This document shows positions 26,890-36,504 of a DNA stretch of 64,000 bases, in pieces. The stretch comes from Paracoccus stylophorae (GTDB lineage Bacteria > Pseudomonadota > Alphaproteobacteria > Rhodobacterales > Rhodobacteraceae). The stretch lies in contig NZ_CP067134.1 in assembly GCF_028553765.1 (NCBI RefSeq), forward strand, positions 2,647,001-2,711,000, in the 5' to 3' direction. The notes under the pieces were generated by a model that worked only from the letters and a program-made list of their open reading frames with translations, had not been told where the DNA came from and did no database searches. Position 1 is the first letter of the stretch. Every line of letters starts with the position of its first letter. Made by a program: the position numbers and the translations under genes.

Positions 26890-27390
26890 ATGATGGACCG
26901 CCTGCCCCATGAAAAGGGTTTCCATGTCAGTTGGGACCAGCTGCACCGGGACGCACGCGCGCTGTCGTGGCGGCTGGACGGGCGGGAATGGCGGGCGGTT
27001 CTGGGCGTGACGCGCGGCGGGCTGGTGCCTGCCATGATCGTCGCCCGCGAACTGGATATCCGCACCATCGACACGATCTCGATCCGGTCCTATCGCGGCG
27101 TCGGCACCGCCGCGGGGCAAGGCCAGCTTGAGGTGTTGAAACGTCCCGATGCCGGGTTGATGGCGGATGGCGAGGGAATTCTTGTGGTCGACGATCTGGT
27201 CGATTCGGGGCGCACGCTGGAACTGATCCGCGACATGTTGCCCAAGGCGCATTTCGCCACCGTCTATGCCAAGCCCAAGGGCAAGCCGATCGTCCAGACC
27301 TATGTGACCGAGGTCAGCCAGGACACCTGGATTTTCTTTCCGTGGGACATGGCGCTGCAATACGTCCAGCCCTATCGCGGCGAGGATTGA
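26890..27390 (+). CDS. gpt: Xanthine-guanine phosphoribosyltransferase
   Basis: Purine salvage: converts xanthine or guanine plus PRPP to the monophosphate. The 166-aa protein has [19 protein letters not shown] at the N-terminal half and the PRPP-binding motif [13 protein letters not shown]. The C-terminal [13 protein letters not shown] fits XPRT. The start is the first of two tandem ATGs, after GAGACGAGG. Complements the putative nucleoside importer at 56-61 kb, by inference. Confidence 0.92.
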   Translation: MMDRLPHEKGFHVSWDQLHRDARALSWRLDGREWRAVLGVTRGGLVPAMIVARELDIRTIDTISIRSYRGVGTAAGQGQLEVLKRPDAGLMADGEGILVVDDLVDSGRTLELIRDMLPKAHFATVYAKPKGKPIVQTYVTEVSQDTWIFFPWDMALQYVQPYRGED

Positions 27391-27678
27391 GGGCGAGGCT
27401 GAGGGACGTTGCCCAGACTTGCCGTCGCGCTGCGGGACTAGGGCATCGCGCGGGTCTCGGCAGGCTTGCGCCGAGCCTGAATCCTCCGGGAACCCTTTGA
27501 TTTAAGACGGAATTGCGCGCCCACCACGTCGCGCGATGACGATTGCCGATGCAGCCGCAGGCGAAATCCCGCTTTAATCCGTCAATCGCCGGAACCGCCG
27601 ATGCCGATCGCACATTGTCCCTTCGAAGCGCGCCGCCATCTGTCTGCCGCGCCGCGCAGTCACATATTGGAGGATACC
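27391..27678. other. Intergenic region upstream of the PRC-barrel gene
   Basis: 288 nt with no plausible gene. It holds a small 6-bp hairpin (27456-27461 with 27470-27475), possibly ending gpt transcripts, and two GGAACC elements (near 27489 and 27590) without a convincing second promoter half. The TTGGAGGA ribosome site of the next gene is at its right edge. Confidence 0.5.
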
Positions 27679-28581
27679 ATGCGTAAGCTTCTTTTGACGA
27701 CCGCCTTCATGATGCCGATGTCGCTTGGCGCGGCTTATGCGCAGGACGCAGCCGCCACCGACGATCCGGCCGCCACGACCCAGCCCGCCGAGGGTGATGT
27801 CACCACCCCCATGCCAACCGATCCCGCAGCCGACACCGGCGTGGCCGCCGATCCGGATGCCGCCGCTGCCCAGAAAGAGGCGATGGCCGCCGAGGTCGCA
27901 GCCAGCGGCAAGGTCGCGCAGGAACAGGCCGCCAACGAGCTGCGCCTGGAATGGATCACCGACGCCACCGTCACCTCGCCCGACGGAAGCTCGATCGGCG
28001 ACATCAACGATCTGATCGTGGATGGCGAAAGCGGCCAGATGATTGCGGCCATCATCGGCGTTGGCGGCTTTCTTGGAATCGGCGTCAAGCAGATCGCTGT
28101 TCCCTGGGACCAGTTGACGGTCAACTATGACGCGCAGGAAATCAGCAGCGACCTGACCAAGGAAGAGGCTGACGCAGCCCCCGAATACGTGTTCCGCGAG
28201 CGCGAACAGGCCCCAAGCGTGGCCCCCGCCGCCGGCGGCACCGTCGCCCCGGCCGATGGCACGGCTGCGCCTGCTGATGGAACGATGGCGCCCGCCGATG
28301 GCGCGGCCGCCCCTGACGCGGCATCGATGGAACCTGCCGACAGCGACACAATGGCGCCTGCCGAAGGCGAGGCGATGGAGCCGGCCGACGGTGAACCCAT
28401 GGAGCCCGCCGAAGGCGAGGCCATGGAACCCGCCGATGCTGACACGATGGAGCCGGCGGAAACCGATGCCGCTGCACCCGCAGACTCTGCCGCCCCGGCA
28501 GACGCTGCGGAACCCGCAGCCGAAGCCGACACCGACATGGAACCGGCCGAAGGCGAAACCGAGCAGCCGGCCAGCAACTGA
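27679..28581 (+). CDS. Secreted PRC-barrel protein with repetitive acidic C-terminus
   Basis: A 300-aa protein with a signal peptide (MRKLLLTTAFMMPMSLGAAYA). After an Ala/Pro/Asp-rich linker, residues about 95-165 form a PRC-barrel (RLEWITDATVTSPDGSSIGD, GQMIAAIIGVGGFLGIG, IAVPWDQLTVNYD). From about residue 190 the chain is a run of 7-8 residue units of the type MEPAEGEA / MAPADGT, with about a dozen imperfect copies, strongly acidic. PRC-barrels are protein-interaction modules; the tail is likely disordered and variable. The start is fixed by TTGGAGGA 8 nt upstream. Periplasmic role unknown. Confidence 0.85.
   Translation: MRKLLLTTAFMMPMSLGAAYAQDAAATDDPAATTQPAEGDVTTPMPTDPAADTGVAADPDAAAAQKEAMAAEVAASGKVAQEQAANELRLEWITDATVTSPDGSSIGDINDLIVDGESGQMIAAIIGVGGFLGIGVKQIAVPWDQLTVNYDAQEISSDLTKEEADAAPEYVFREREQAPSVAPAAGGTVAPADGTAAPADGTMAPADGAAAPDAASMEPADSDTMAPAEGEAMEPADGEPMEPAEGEAMEPADADTMEPAETDAAAPADSAAPADAAEPAAEADTDMEPAEGETEQPASN
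28240..28560 (+). repeat. Coding tandem repeat (7-8 codon units)
   Basis: Imperfect units encoding xxAPADG and MEPAEGEA/MEPADGEP in the PRC-barrel gene. The same codons recur at 21-24 nt spacing, so copy number could change by slippage or recombination. Confidence 0.6.
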
Positions 28582-28622
28582 TCGAGAGCGTAACACATCG
28601 GCTCTGCATCGCGCAGATCACC

Positions 28623-28646
28623 AAAGGCGGCCTTCGGGCCGCCTTT
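28623..28646. terminator. Bidirectional intrinsic terminator between the PRC-barrel gene and trpE
   Basis: AAAGGCGGCC (28623-28632) pairs over 10 bp with GGCCGCCTTT (28637-28646) around the very stable TTCG loop. A3 on the left and T3 plus a T-rich stretch on the right allow termination from both sides of the convergent genes. Confidence 0.8.
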
Positions 28647-28668
28647 CATCTTATTTGAACCGACCGGA

Positions 28669-30171
28669 TCAGCCGTTGCCGCGCACGAAACGCGCCGCCC
28701 CTTCGGCGGCACGCTGCAAGGCGCGGCTTTTGTTCACCGTTTCCTCGAACTCCGCCTCGGGGTCGCTGTCATAGACCACGCCACCGCCGGCCTGGATATA
28801 CAGCGCGCCGTCCTTGACCACCCCGGTGCGCAGCGCGATGCACATGTCCATCTCGCCATTGGCGGCGAAATAGCCGACCGCGCCGGCATAGACCCCGCGC
28901 TTTTCCGGCTCCAGCTCGTCGATGATCTGCATCGCGCGCACCTTGGGCGCCCCCGACACCGTGCCCGCCGGCAAGCCTGCCAGCAGCGCCGACAGGGCAT
29001 CCTCGCCATCGCGCAGATCGCCCACGACGTTCGACACGATATGCATGACGTGGCTGTAACGTTCGATGGTGAACTGTTCGGTCGGGCGCACCGTGCCGGG
29101 CTTTGCGACGCGGCCCACATCGTTGCGGCCCAGATCCAGCAGCATCAGATGTTCGGCCAGTTCCTTCTGGTCGGCCAGCAGATCGGCCTCCAGCGCGCGA
29201 TCCTCGGCCTCGTCAGTGCCGCGTCTGCGGGTGCCGGCGATGGGGCGGATCGTCACCTCGCCATCGCGCAGCCGCACCAGAATCTCGGGGCTGGCGCCGA
29301 CGATCTGGAACCCGCCCATGTTCAGGAAGAACATGAAGGGCGAGGGGTTCGTGCGGCGCAGGCTGCGATACAGCGCGAAGGGCGGCAGCGGAAAATCCAT
29401 CCGCCAGCGTTGCGACGGCACGACCTGAAAGATGTCGCCGGCGCGGATATAGTCGCGGGCCTTTTCCACCGCCGCCAGGTAATCGGCGCGGGCGAAATTC
29501 GACACCGGCTCTCCGATCCGGGCATCGCGGCCCAGGGCGCGCGGCTCGGACGGCTGGCGGTCCAGCGCGCGCAGCGCATCCATGACGCGTTCGGCGGCGC
29601 GCGCATAGGCCGCGCGCGCATCCCCGCCATCGTGCCAGGCCGGCGCGCACAACGTCACCTCGCCCTTCACCCCGTCCAGCACCGCCACGACCGAGGGGCG
29701 CATCAGCATCGCATCGGGCAGATCCAGCGGGTCGGGGTTCACGTCGGGCAGATGTTCGACCAGCCGGATCATGTCATAACCCAGATAGCCGAACAGCCCC
29801 GCCGCCATCGCGGGCACGCCGTCGGGCATCGCCTCGATCCGGCTTTCCGCGATCAGCGCGCGCAGGCTGTCCAGCGCGGGACGCGGATCGGGCTGGAAAT
29901 CGCCCGAAAACCGCGCCTGCCGGTTGATCCGGGCGCGGCCGTCGCGGCAATCCCAGATCAGGTCCGGCTTCATCCCGACCATGGAATATCGCCCGCGCAC
30001 CTCGCCGCCCGTGACCGATTCCAGCATGAAGCTTTGCGGCGCGGCCTCGGCCAGTTTCAGCATCAGGCTGACGGGCGTATCCAGATCGGCGGCCAGCCGG
30101 ATCGTGACCAGCTGGTTCTGCCCCGCCTTCCAGCCCGCCTCGAACGCGGGGAAATCCGGCGTCAGATCCAT
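28669..30171 (-). CDS. trpE: Anthranilate synthase component I
   Basis: Converts chorismate to anthranilate with the TrpG glutaminase, first step of tryptophan synthesis. The 500-aa protein has the chorismate-binding region with GNPSPFMFFL-type sequence (here TNPSPFMFFLNMGGF), the IAGTRRRGTDEAEDRALEADL block, DLGRNDVGRVAKPGTV, and the C-terminal RGVYAGAVGYFAANGEMDMC. The ATG at 30171 shares a base with the ppiD stop; a GTG one codon upstream is an alternative. It is separated from trpG by ppiD and another gene, as in relatives. Confidence 0.94.
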   Translation of the reverse strand: MDLTPDFPAFEAGWKAGQNQLVTIRLAADLDTPVSLMLKLAEAAPQSFMLESVTGGEVRGRYSMVGMKPDLIWDCRDGRARINRQARFSGDFQPDPRPALDSLRALIAESRIEAMPDGVPAMAAGLFGYLGYDMIRLVEHLPDVNPDPLDLPDAMLMRPSVVAVLDGVKGEVTLCAPAWHDGGDARAAYARAAERVMDALRALDRQPSEPRALGRDARIGEPVSNFARADYLAAVEKARDYIRAGDIFQVVPSQRWRMDFPLPPFALYRSLRRTNPSPFMFFLNMGGFQIVGASPEILVRLRDGEVTIRPIAGTRRRGTDEAEDRALEADLLADQKELAEHLMLLDLGRNDVGRVAKPGTVRPTEQFTIERYSHVMHIVSNVVGDLRDGEDALSALLAGLPAGTVSGAPKVRAMQIIDELEPEKRGVYAGAVGYFAANGEMDMCIALRTGVVKDGALYIQAGGGVVYDSDPEAEFEETVNKSRALQRAAEGAARFVRGNG

Positions 30172-32147
30172 CACTGGACCTGCGCGTTGATCGCGTTGAT
30201 CGCCTGCTGATTGATCTGCACCCCGCCCTGGCGCTGCGCGGCGCGGGCGTAATAGTCGAAGATGTCGGCCTGCATCGACTGGCTCAGCCGGTCGCTGACC
30301 GCATCGGTCACGCGCACCGCATCCTGATCCGACAGGTCGGCTTCGTGGATCGCGTCCAGCCGGACCAGAAAGACGCGGTTGTCGGCATCGACGATCTCGA
30401 TCTCTCCCGGCCGGTCGATGGTGAAGACATGGCTGACGATTTCGGGGGGCACACCCTCGATCCAGCCGTCGCGGGTCAGCCCGGTTTCCTGCGTCCAGTC
30501 CAGCGCAGCGCCGCCGGCATCCGCGGTGGCGGCGGGTGCTCCGCCCTGCCCGTCGTCCTGCCCATCTTCCTGCGACTCGGGCGTCGCCACGCGCGAGCCG
30601 GACCCTTCCGGGGCGGGCGGCACATCGGGCGCGGGCGCGGCGGCAGAGGCGGCCTGCAGCTTCAGCTCCTCGGCCAGCGCCAGAAGCTGGCGATGCTTTT
30701 CCGCCGCCAGCCAGTCGGCGGCGACCTGATCGCGGACCTCATCGAACGGCTTCAGCGTCGGCGGCACGATGCTGTCCAGGCGCAGCGCAAAGACGCCGCC
30801 ATCGTCCAGCCGGACCAGTTCGGGAAAATCGGCCTCGGTGATCTGGGCCGCGCGGTCGCGGAACGCCTGATATCCGGCGATGCTGCCTTCCGCGGGCGCA
30901 TCGTCGGCGTTCCAGTCGATCTGGCCCAGCTGCATCGGCGTCTCCTCCACCACCTGTTCCAGCGTTGCGCCGCCGGCCAGCAGATCCTCGAATTCGGCCG
31001 AGCGGTCGTCGATCATCCGCGTCGCGCGGTCCAGTGCGGCCTCCTCGCTCAGCGCGGCGCGCGCATCCTCGAACGGGATCTCGATCGGATCGAGGATCGC
31101 GTTCATCGAAAACAGCGCCGGCCCAAGCGCCGTGTCCACCGGCCCGACCACACCCGGCTGTTCCAGCGCAAAGACCGCCTCGCCGGCCGCGCCCAGATCC
31201 TCGCGCGTCACCTCGCCCAGATCGACATCGTCCAGCGTCAGGCCGCGGGCGGCGACGAAGGATTCGAACTGCCGGCTTCCGCTGTCGATGGCGGCCTTCG
31301 CCTGTTCCGCCTCCTCGCGCGTCGGAAAGACCAGCCGGCCGACCATGCGGCGTTCGGGCTGGCGATACTGGTCGATATTGGCCTCATAGGCGTCGCGCAG
31401 CGCGTCCTCGTCCAGCTGGACCTCGTCGGTCAGCATCTCGGGCGTCAGCCAGACATAGCTGAGCCGGCGCATCTCGGGCGCCGTAAAGCGATCCGCGTTG
31501 GCCTGATGCCAGGATTCCAGCGTGTCGCGATCGGGCTGCGCCACCGGCGAGGTCAGCTGATCCTCGGACAGCTCAAACCACGACAGGTCGCGGGTTTCCA
31601 GCAGCCACGCAGCGCTTTGATTGACCATCGTGGGCGGCGCGACCACGCCGCCGACCACCGCGCGCTGGATCAGCAATCTGGCCTCTTCGGTGCGGATGGC
31701 GCGTTCGAATTCGGCCTCGGACATGCCCTCGCGGCGCAGCACCTGGGTATAGGCGGTGCGGTCGAAGCTGCCGTTCGGACCCTTGAAGGCGTCGGCGTTC
31801 AGAATGGTCTGCCGCACCCGGTCATCGCCCACCGACACGCCGATGCGCCGCGCCTGTTCCTCAAGTGCGGCGGCGGTGAACAGCTGCGCCTGCACCGCCT
31901 GCGGCAGCCCCATCGCCTGCGCCTGCGCCATCGTCATCGGCTGGCCGGTCTGGCGGGAATAGGCGTTCAGCTCGTTGCGCAGGCTGCGGGCGTATTCGTC
32001 GGCCGTGACCTTGGTTTCGCCCACCGCGCCGATCTCGGCCGAGCCGCCCGAAAAGCTGGTGACGCCGAACCCGCCCAGACCCAGGATCAGCAGACCCATC
32101 AGGATCCAGACGACGGTCGATTTTCCATGCGTGCGCAGGTTCTTCAT
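30171..32147 (-). CDS. ppiD: Peptidyl-prolyl isomerase of the PpiD/SurA type
   Basis: A 658-aa inner-membrane-anchored periplasmic chaperone for outer-membrane protein folding. It starts MKNLRTHGKSTVVWILMGLL and has one membrane segment (about residues 11-32). A SurA-N-like domain follows (EYARSLRNELNAYSRQTGQ onward). Two parvulin-like regions follow: FPTREEAEQAKAAIDSGSRQF and, more weakly, GVFALRLDSIVPPTLKPFD. The start at 32147 is chosen because the membrane anchor begins there. It is cotranscribed with trpE through an overlapping stop/start, a pairing typical of Rhodobacteraceae. Confidence 0.88.
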   Translation of the reverse strand: MKNLRTHGKSTVVWILMGLLILGLGGFGVTSFSGGSAEIGAVGETKVTADEYARSLRNELNAYSRQTGQPMTMAQAQAMGLPQAVQAQLFTAAALEEQARRIGVSVGDDRVRQTILNADAFKGPNGSFDRTAYTQVLRREGMSEAEFERAIRTEEARLLIQRAVVGGVVAPPTMVNQSAAWLLETRDLSWFELSEDQLTSPVAQPDRDTLESWHQANADRFTAPEMRRLSYVWLTPEMLTDEVQLDEDALRDAYEANIDQYRQPERRMVGRLVFPTREEAEQAKAAIDSGSRQFESFVAARGLTLDDVDLGEVTREDLGAAGEAVFALEQPGVVGPVDTALGPALFSMNAILDPIEIPFEDARAALSEEAALDRATRMIDDRSAEFEDLLAGGATLEQVVEETPMQLGQIDWNADDAPAEGSIAGYQAFRDRAAQITEADFPELVRLDDGGVFALRLDSIVPPTLKPFDEVRDQVAADWLAAEKHRQLLALAEELKLQAASAAAPAPDVPPAPEGSGSRVATPESQEDGQDDGQGGAPAATADAGGAALDWTQETGLTRDGWIEGVPPEIVSHVFTIDRPGEIEIVDADNRVFLVRLDAIHEADLSDQDAVRVTDAVSDRLSQSMQADIFDYYARAAQRQGGVQINQQAINAINAQVQ

Positions 32148-32402
32148 GGCGCGGCCTTTCCCGGGTCTTGACCGGCCGTCTTTACGACTGCGATGGCGGC
32201 GCGACAAGCCTTGAGGGTGGGAACGCCGTAAGCCTTTCGGCCGGTTGCACGATTTCCGCGTGATCGTCCCTGGCGAAGGCCGGGCACAGAGGCCGGGCAT
32301 CGCACTTGTCCGTCCGCCGTGGCATCGCGCCGGGCAACGCCGTCGCCATACCGTGAGCGGCGGGCGCGGGTGGCGGCGACGGAATGGGTCACGCGGTCCA
32401 CC

Positions 32403-33257
32403 TCAGTCGCGTTCCATCGCGCGCAGATCGGTCAGATCGGGCGGCAGCGACAGATCCAGCGACGGCGCGGGCAGCGCGGGCGGATCGTCCGACGCCGCAT
32501 CCGGCGCGACGCTGTCCTGCGCTGCGGGTTCGGGCGCCGGCTGTTCGGTCGCGCGCGAAACGTCCTGCACGTCGTCGGCCGTCGCCGGGGCCGCGCCCGG
32601 ATCGTCACGGATCGCCGATGTATCGGGCACCGCGTCGGGCACGCCCAGCACCGACATCTGCGGCATGTCGGGCCGCGCCGGCACGTCCAGCGAACGGGGC
32701 TGGGCCATATCGGGCGCGGCGTCGCCCGCCTCGGGCAGTGTCTGGGCGGGTTCGGCGGCCCTGTCCTGCGTGTCCGGGCGGGTGTCGCCCTCGGTGATCG
32801 CGACCGGGGCCGGTTCGGCGGCGGGGGCGCTGACCGCCGGCGCGTCGGCCTGATCCATGCGCGAGGACGGCGCAGCCAGCGGCGCGGGCAGCACCGGCAC
32901 CACATCGCCGCCGCGCCCGAATTCCGATCCGACCGGCAGCCCGACCGCCTCGGCGCGCGGCATCGCCGTCTGGTCCTGCGACTCCGGCGGCGCTGACACG
33001 GTGTCGGACGGTGGCGGCTCGGCTTGCTGGGCGTCGGGCGGGGTCGGCACCTCGTCCTCGGACACCGGCGCCGTATCCGGCTGCGACCCGACGGTGGTCC
33101 CGTCTTCGGCTGCGTCCTGCCCCCCGCCGCCCTGCGGCGCGGTGTCGGGCGCGGGCAGAGTCACCGGCGAAACCAGCGACAATGCCAGCAGAACGGCGAC
33201 GCTCAGCGCCGCGCCATGTCCCAATCCCGTCCAGAAACCGCGTGCCATGCGCCTCAT
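32403..33257 (-). CDS. Membrane-anchored Pro/Ala/Asp-rich protein, possible deacetylase-family N-terminus
   Basis: A 284-aa protein with one N-terminal membrane segment (RGFWTGLGHGAALSVAVLLA) and then a low-complexity region rich in Pro, Ala, Asp and Ser to the end. The start and segments such as VGSEFGRGGD resemble the N-terminal half of divergent polysaccharide deacetylase proteins of Rhodobacteraceae, but the catalytic domain expected after residue 250 is absent. The frame stops at ...DLTDLRAMERD. AAGGAAG precedes the chosen ATG at 33257. It could be a truncated gene or a distinct anchored linker protein. The 255 nt to ppiD contain no deacetylase-like reading frame that I can see. Confidence 0.55.
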   Translation of the reverse strand: MRRMARGFWTGLGHGAALSVAVLLALSLVSPVTLPAPDTAPQGGGGQDAAEDGTTVGSQPDTAPVSEDEVPTPPDAQQAEPPPSDTVSAPPESQDQTAMPRAEAVGLPVGSEFGRGGDVVPVLPAPLAAPSSRMDQADAPAVSAPAAEPAPVAITEGDTRPDTQDRAAEPAQTLPEAGDAAPDMAQPRSLDVPARPDMPQMSVLGVPDAVPDTSAIRDDPGAAPATADDVQDVSRATEQPAPEPAAQDSVAPDAASDDPPALPAPSLDLSLPPDLTDLRAMERD

Positions 33258-33366
33258 CTTCCTTCGGCCGGGCTTGACCCCCCGCCGCGCTTTGGCCCAT
33301 CTATAGCGGACCGCTTTCCGGGGGGAAACCGCCCCCACGCCGTCACCCCAGATCAAGGCGCCCGCG

Positions 33367-33957
33367 ATGATCCTTCTGATCGACAACTATGACAGCTTCA
33401 CCTGGAACCTCGTGCATTACCTGGCCGAGGCCGGGGCCGAGGTTACCGTCCGCCGCAACGACCGGATCGGTGTGGATGAGGCGCTGGCGATGCGGCCTGA
33501 CGGCATCGTGATCTCGCCCGGCCCGTGCGATCCGGCGCGCGCGGGCATCTGCCTCGATCTGATCCGGGCGGCGGCGGACCGGTCGATCCCGCTGCTTGGG
33601 GTCTGCCTGGGCCATCAGGCCATCGGCGAGGCGTTCGGCGGCCGGGTGGTCCGCGCCAACCGCATCCTGCACGGCAAGGTCGATGCGATCACCCATGACG
33701 GCACCGGCGTGTTCGCCGCCCTGCCCTCGCCCCTCAAGGCGACACGCTATCATTCCCTGACGGTCCAGCCCGAGACGCTGCCCGACTGCCTGCGCGTCAC
33801 CGCGACATCGGATGACGGCACGATCATGGGGCTGATCCACACCGGCCTGCCGATCGAGGGCGTGCAGTTCCATCCCGAATCGATCGCGTCGGAATACGGC
33901 CACGACATGATCCGCAATTTCCTGTCCCGCTGCCATCTGGGCGAAGCCGCCGCATGA
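33367..33957 (+). CDS. trpG: Anthranilate synthase component II (glutaminase)
   Basis: Supplies ammonia from glutamine to TrpE, and possibly to 4-amino-4-deoxychorismate synthase. The 196-aa class I glutamine amidotransferase has nucleophile Cys80 in [17 protein letters not shown], and His/Glu in the [12 protein letters not shown] block. It starts the trpG-trpD-ung-trpC-moaC-moeA cluster. Its stop overlaps the trpD start by 4 nt. Confidence 0.94.
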   Translation: MILLIDNYDSFTWNLVHYLAEAGAEVTVRRNDRIGVDEALAMRPDGIVISPGPCDPARAGICLDLIRAAADRSIPLLGVCLGHQAIGEAFGGRVVRANRILHGKVDAITHDGTGVFAALPSPLKATRYHSLTVQPETLPDCLRVTATSDDGTIMGLIHTGLPIEGVQFHPESIASEYGHDMIRNFLSRCHLGEAAA

Positions 33958-34976
33958 GCACGGATATCCGCCCGCTGATCGGCACCGCCGCCGTCCGTCC
34001 GCTGACCGGACCCGAGGCCGAGTCCGCGTTCTCGGCCCTGTTCGACGGCGCGGCGACGCCGGCCCAGATCGGCGGGCTGCTGATGGCGCTGCGCGTGCGC
34101 GGCGAAACCGTGGACGAGATCGCCGCCGCCGCCCGCGCCATGCGCGCCCGCATGAACCGCGTCCACGCGCCGCCCGGCGCCATCGACATCGTCGGCACCG
34201 GCGGCGACGGCAAGGGCACGCTGAACATCTCGACCGCGGCGGCCTTCGTGGTGGCGGGCGCGGGCGTGCCGGTGGCCAAGCACGGCAACCGCAACCTGTC
34301 GTCGAAATCGGGCGCGGCCGACGCGCTGACCCAGATGGGGATCAACGTCATGGGCGGGCCTGCGGTGGCGCAGCAGGCGCTGGACCGGGCCGGGATCTGC
34401 TTCATGATGGCGCCGATGCATCATCCGGCGATGCGCCATGTCGGCCCGCCGCGGGCCGAGCTGGGCACGCGCACGGTCTTCAACCTGCTGGGGCCGCTGA
34501 CCAACCCGGCCTCGGTGCGCCGCCAGTTGACCGGCGCGTTCTCGGCCGACTGGATCCGCCCGATGGCCGAGGTGCTGCGCGATCTGGGCAGCGATGCCGC
34601 CTGGCTGGTCCATGGCGGCGACGGCACCGATGAGATCAGCATCGTCGGCGACACCGCCGTCGCGGCGCTGAAGGACGGCGAGATCACCGAATTCACCGTC
34701 ACCCCCGAGGATGCCGGCCTGCCCCGCCACCCGTTCGAGGCGATCATCGGCGGCGAGCCGTCGCAGAACGCCGTCGCCTTCCGCGCGCTGCTGGACGGCG
34801 AAACCGGCGCCTATCGCGATGCCGTTCTGCTGAACGCCGCCGCCGCCCTGCTGGTCGCCGGAAAGGCCGCCGATCTGCGCGACGGCGCGGCGCTTGCGGC
34901 CGAGGCAATCGACAGCGGCGCGGCCAGGGCGCGGCTGACAGATCTTGCCCAGATCACCGGCCCGCCCGAGCCGTGA
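33954..34976 (+). CDS. trpD: Anthranilate phosphoribosyltransferase
   Basis: Second step of tryptophan synthesis: joins anthranilate to PRPP. The 340-aa protein has the PRPP-binding loop [20 protein letters not shown], the [20 protein letters not shown] anthranilate-site motif, and the downstream [11 protein letters not shown]. It overlaps trpG and the ung gene (the GTG start of ung lies within its last codons). Confidence 0.94.
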   Translation: MSTDIRPLIGTAAVRPLTGPEAESAFSALFDGAATPAQIGGLLMALRVRGETVDEIAAAARAMRARMNRVHAPPGAIDIVGTGGDGKGTLNISTAAAFVVAGAGVPVAKHGNRNLSSKSGAADALTQMGINVMGGPAVAQQALDRAGICFMMAPMHHPAMRHVGPPRAELGTRTVFNLLGPLTNPASVRRQLTGAFSADWIRPMAEVLRDLGSDAAWLVHGGDGTDEISIVGDTAVAALKDGEITEFTVTPEDAGLPRHPFEAIIGGEPSQNAVAFRALLDGETGAYRDAVLLNAAAALLVAGKAADLRDGAALAAEAIDSGAARARLTDLAQITGPPEP

Positions 34977-35608
34977 CCCCGCCCGACGCCTGGGCCGATC
35001 TGCCCTTCTTCCGTCAGGACTGGCCGGCGATCCGCGACCGGCTGGCGGGGTGCGACTGGCTTCCGGGGCCGGCGCGGATCTTTGCCGCTCTGGCCGCCAC
35101 GCCGCCGGAACGGGCCCGCGTCGTGATCCTGGGACAGGACCCCTATCCGACGCCGGGCCACGCCAACGGCCTGGCTTTTTCGGTGGCGCCGGGGATCGCG
35201 CCGCCCCGCTCGCTGGCCAACATCTTCGCGGAACTGCGCGACGATCTGGGGGGTGCGCCCGCCACCGGCGATCTGTCGCACTGGGCGGAACAGGGGGTGC
35301 TGCTGCTGAACACCTCGCTGACGGTTCCCCCGGGACAGGCGGGCGCGCATGCAGGCTGGGGCTGGGACAGGCTTGCCCGCCAGGCGATTGCGCGGGCGCA
35401 GACCCATGGTCCGCTGGCCTTCCTGCTGTGGGGGGCGCAGGCGCGCAAGACGGTGGCCGGCCTGCCGCGCGACGAGGATCTGGTGATCGCCACCGCCCAC
35501 CCCTCGCCGCTGTCGGCACGGCGCGGCTTTTTCGGCAGCCGGCCGTTCAGCCGCGTCAATGAATGGCTGGCCGCCCGCGGACGTCCGCCGATCGACTGGA
35601 CGACCTGA
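34973..35608 (+). CDS. ung: Uracil-DNA glycosylase (family 1)
   Basis: Excises uracil from DNA in base-excision repair. The 211-aa protein has the catalytic water-activating motif [17 protein letters not shown] (Asp56) and the DNA-minor-groove motif [18 protein letters not shown]. It starts with GTG at 34973, overlapping the trpD stop, so it is read from the trp message. Insertion of a repair gene in the middle of a trp operon is unusual in general, though it may be usual for close relatives. The GQDPYH of E. coli is GQDPYP here, a known alphaproteobacterial variant. Confidence 0.9.
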   Translation: MTPPDAWADLPFFRQDWPAIRDRLAGCDWLPGPARIFAALAATPPERARVVILGQDPYPTPGHANGLAFSVAPGIAPPRSLANIFAELRDDLGGAPATGDLSHWAEQGVLLLNTSLTVPPGQAGAHAGWGWDRLARQAIARAQTHGPLAFLLWGAQARKTVAGLPRDEDLVIATAHPSPLSARRGFFGSRPFSRVNEWLAARGRPPIDWTT

Positions 35609-35615
35609 TCTTCTT

Positions 35616-35665
35616 CTTTGCCGGAAATACCCCGGGGGAGTCCGCAGGACGGGGGCAGCGCCCCC
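35616..35665 (+). repeat. Two-hairpin intergenic repeat, copy A
   Basis: CTTTGCC, then AAATACC, GGGGGAG, a 4-bp hairpin GTCC-GCA-GGAC, and the GGGGGC-AGC-GCCCCC hairpin. Sits between ung and trpC, 8 nt after the ung stop. Same architecture as copies B, C and D in this window. Confidence 0.75.
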
Positions 35666-35700
35666 TTCCCTCATCGGCCGCCGGGCGCTAGAACCGTGGC

Positions 35701-36504
35701 ATGGACATTCTGGAAAAGATCCGCGCCTACAAGCTGGACGAGATCGCCGCCGCCCGGCGCGCGCGCCCACTGGCCGATATCGACGCTGCCGCCCGCGCGG
35801 CCCCGGCCTCGCGCGGCTTTGCCCGCGCCCTGTTCGACCGGGCCGCATCCGGGCCGGCCCTGATCGCTGAGATCAAGAAGGCCAGCCCGTCCAAGGGCCT
35901 GATCCGCGCCGATTTCGATCCGCCCGCGCTGGCCCGCGCCTATCAGCAGGGCGGCGCGGCCTGCCTGTCGGTGCTGACCGATGCACCCAGCTTTCAGGGC
36001 CGGCCCGAATTTCTGACCGACGCGCGCGCCGCCTGCGATCTGCCGGTGCTGCGCAAGGATTTCCTCTACGACACCTATCAGGTCGCCGAGGCCCGAGCGT
36101 GGGGCGCCGACTGCATCCTGATCATCATGGCCTCGGTCGATGACGCGCTGGCCGCCGAGCTTGAGGATGCGGCAAACCATTACGGCATGGACACCCTGAT
36201 CGAGATCCACGACGCAACCGAACTGGACCGCGCGCTGCGGCTCACATCGCCCCTGATCGGCATCAACAACCGCAATCTCAAGACCTTCGAGGTCAGCCTT
36301 CACGTCACGCGCGACCTTGCGCCGCGCCTTCCCGCCGACCGCGATGTCGTCTGCGAAAGCGGGCTGTTCACGCCGGACGACGTGGCCGCGATGATGCAGG
36401 CGGGCGCGCGGCGCTTTCTGATCGGCGAAAGCCTGATGCGCCAGCCCGACGTGGCGGCGGCGACGCGGCACATCCTAAACATCCAGCCGGCGGGCGCGGC
36501 ATGA
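35701..36504 (+). CDS. trpC: Indole-3-glycerol-phosphate synthase
   Basis: Ring closure of the tryptophan precursor CdRP to indole-3-glycerol phosphate. The 267-aa TIM barrel has the [11 protein letters not shown] motif (catalytic lysine), [13 protein letters not shown], the [11 protein letters not shown] motif, and the phosphate site GESLMRQ. It overlaps moaC at the ATGA junction. Separated from ung by repeat copy A, which may lower expression of this part of the operon. Confidence 0.94.
   Translation: MDILEKIRAYKLDEIAAARRARPLADIDAAARAAPASRGFARALFDRAASGPALIAEIKKASPSKGLIRADFDPPALARAYQQGGAACLSVLTDAPSFQGRPEFLTDARAACDLPVLRKDFLYDTYQVAEARAWGADCILIIMASVDDALAAELEDAANHYGMDTLIEIHDATELDRALRLTSPLIGINNRNLKTFEVSLHVTRDLAPRLPADRDVVCESGLFTPDDVAAMMQAGARRFLIGESLMRQPDVAAATRHILNIQPAGAA

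Noticed and set aside
27489-27615. GGAACC elements upstream of the PRC-barrel gene as a general-stress (EcfG) promoter
   Set aside because: Neither copy is followed at 16-17 nt by a CGTT-like -10, so the sequence does not support it.
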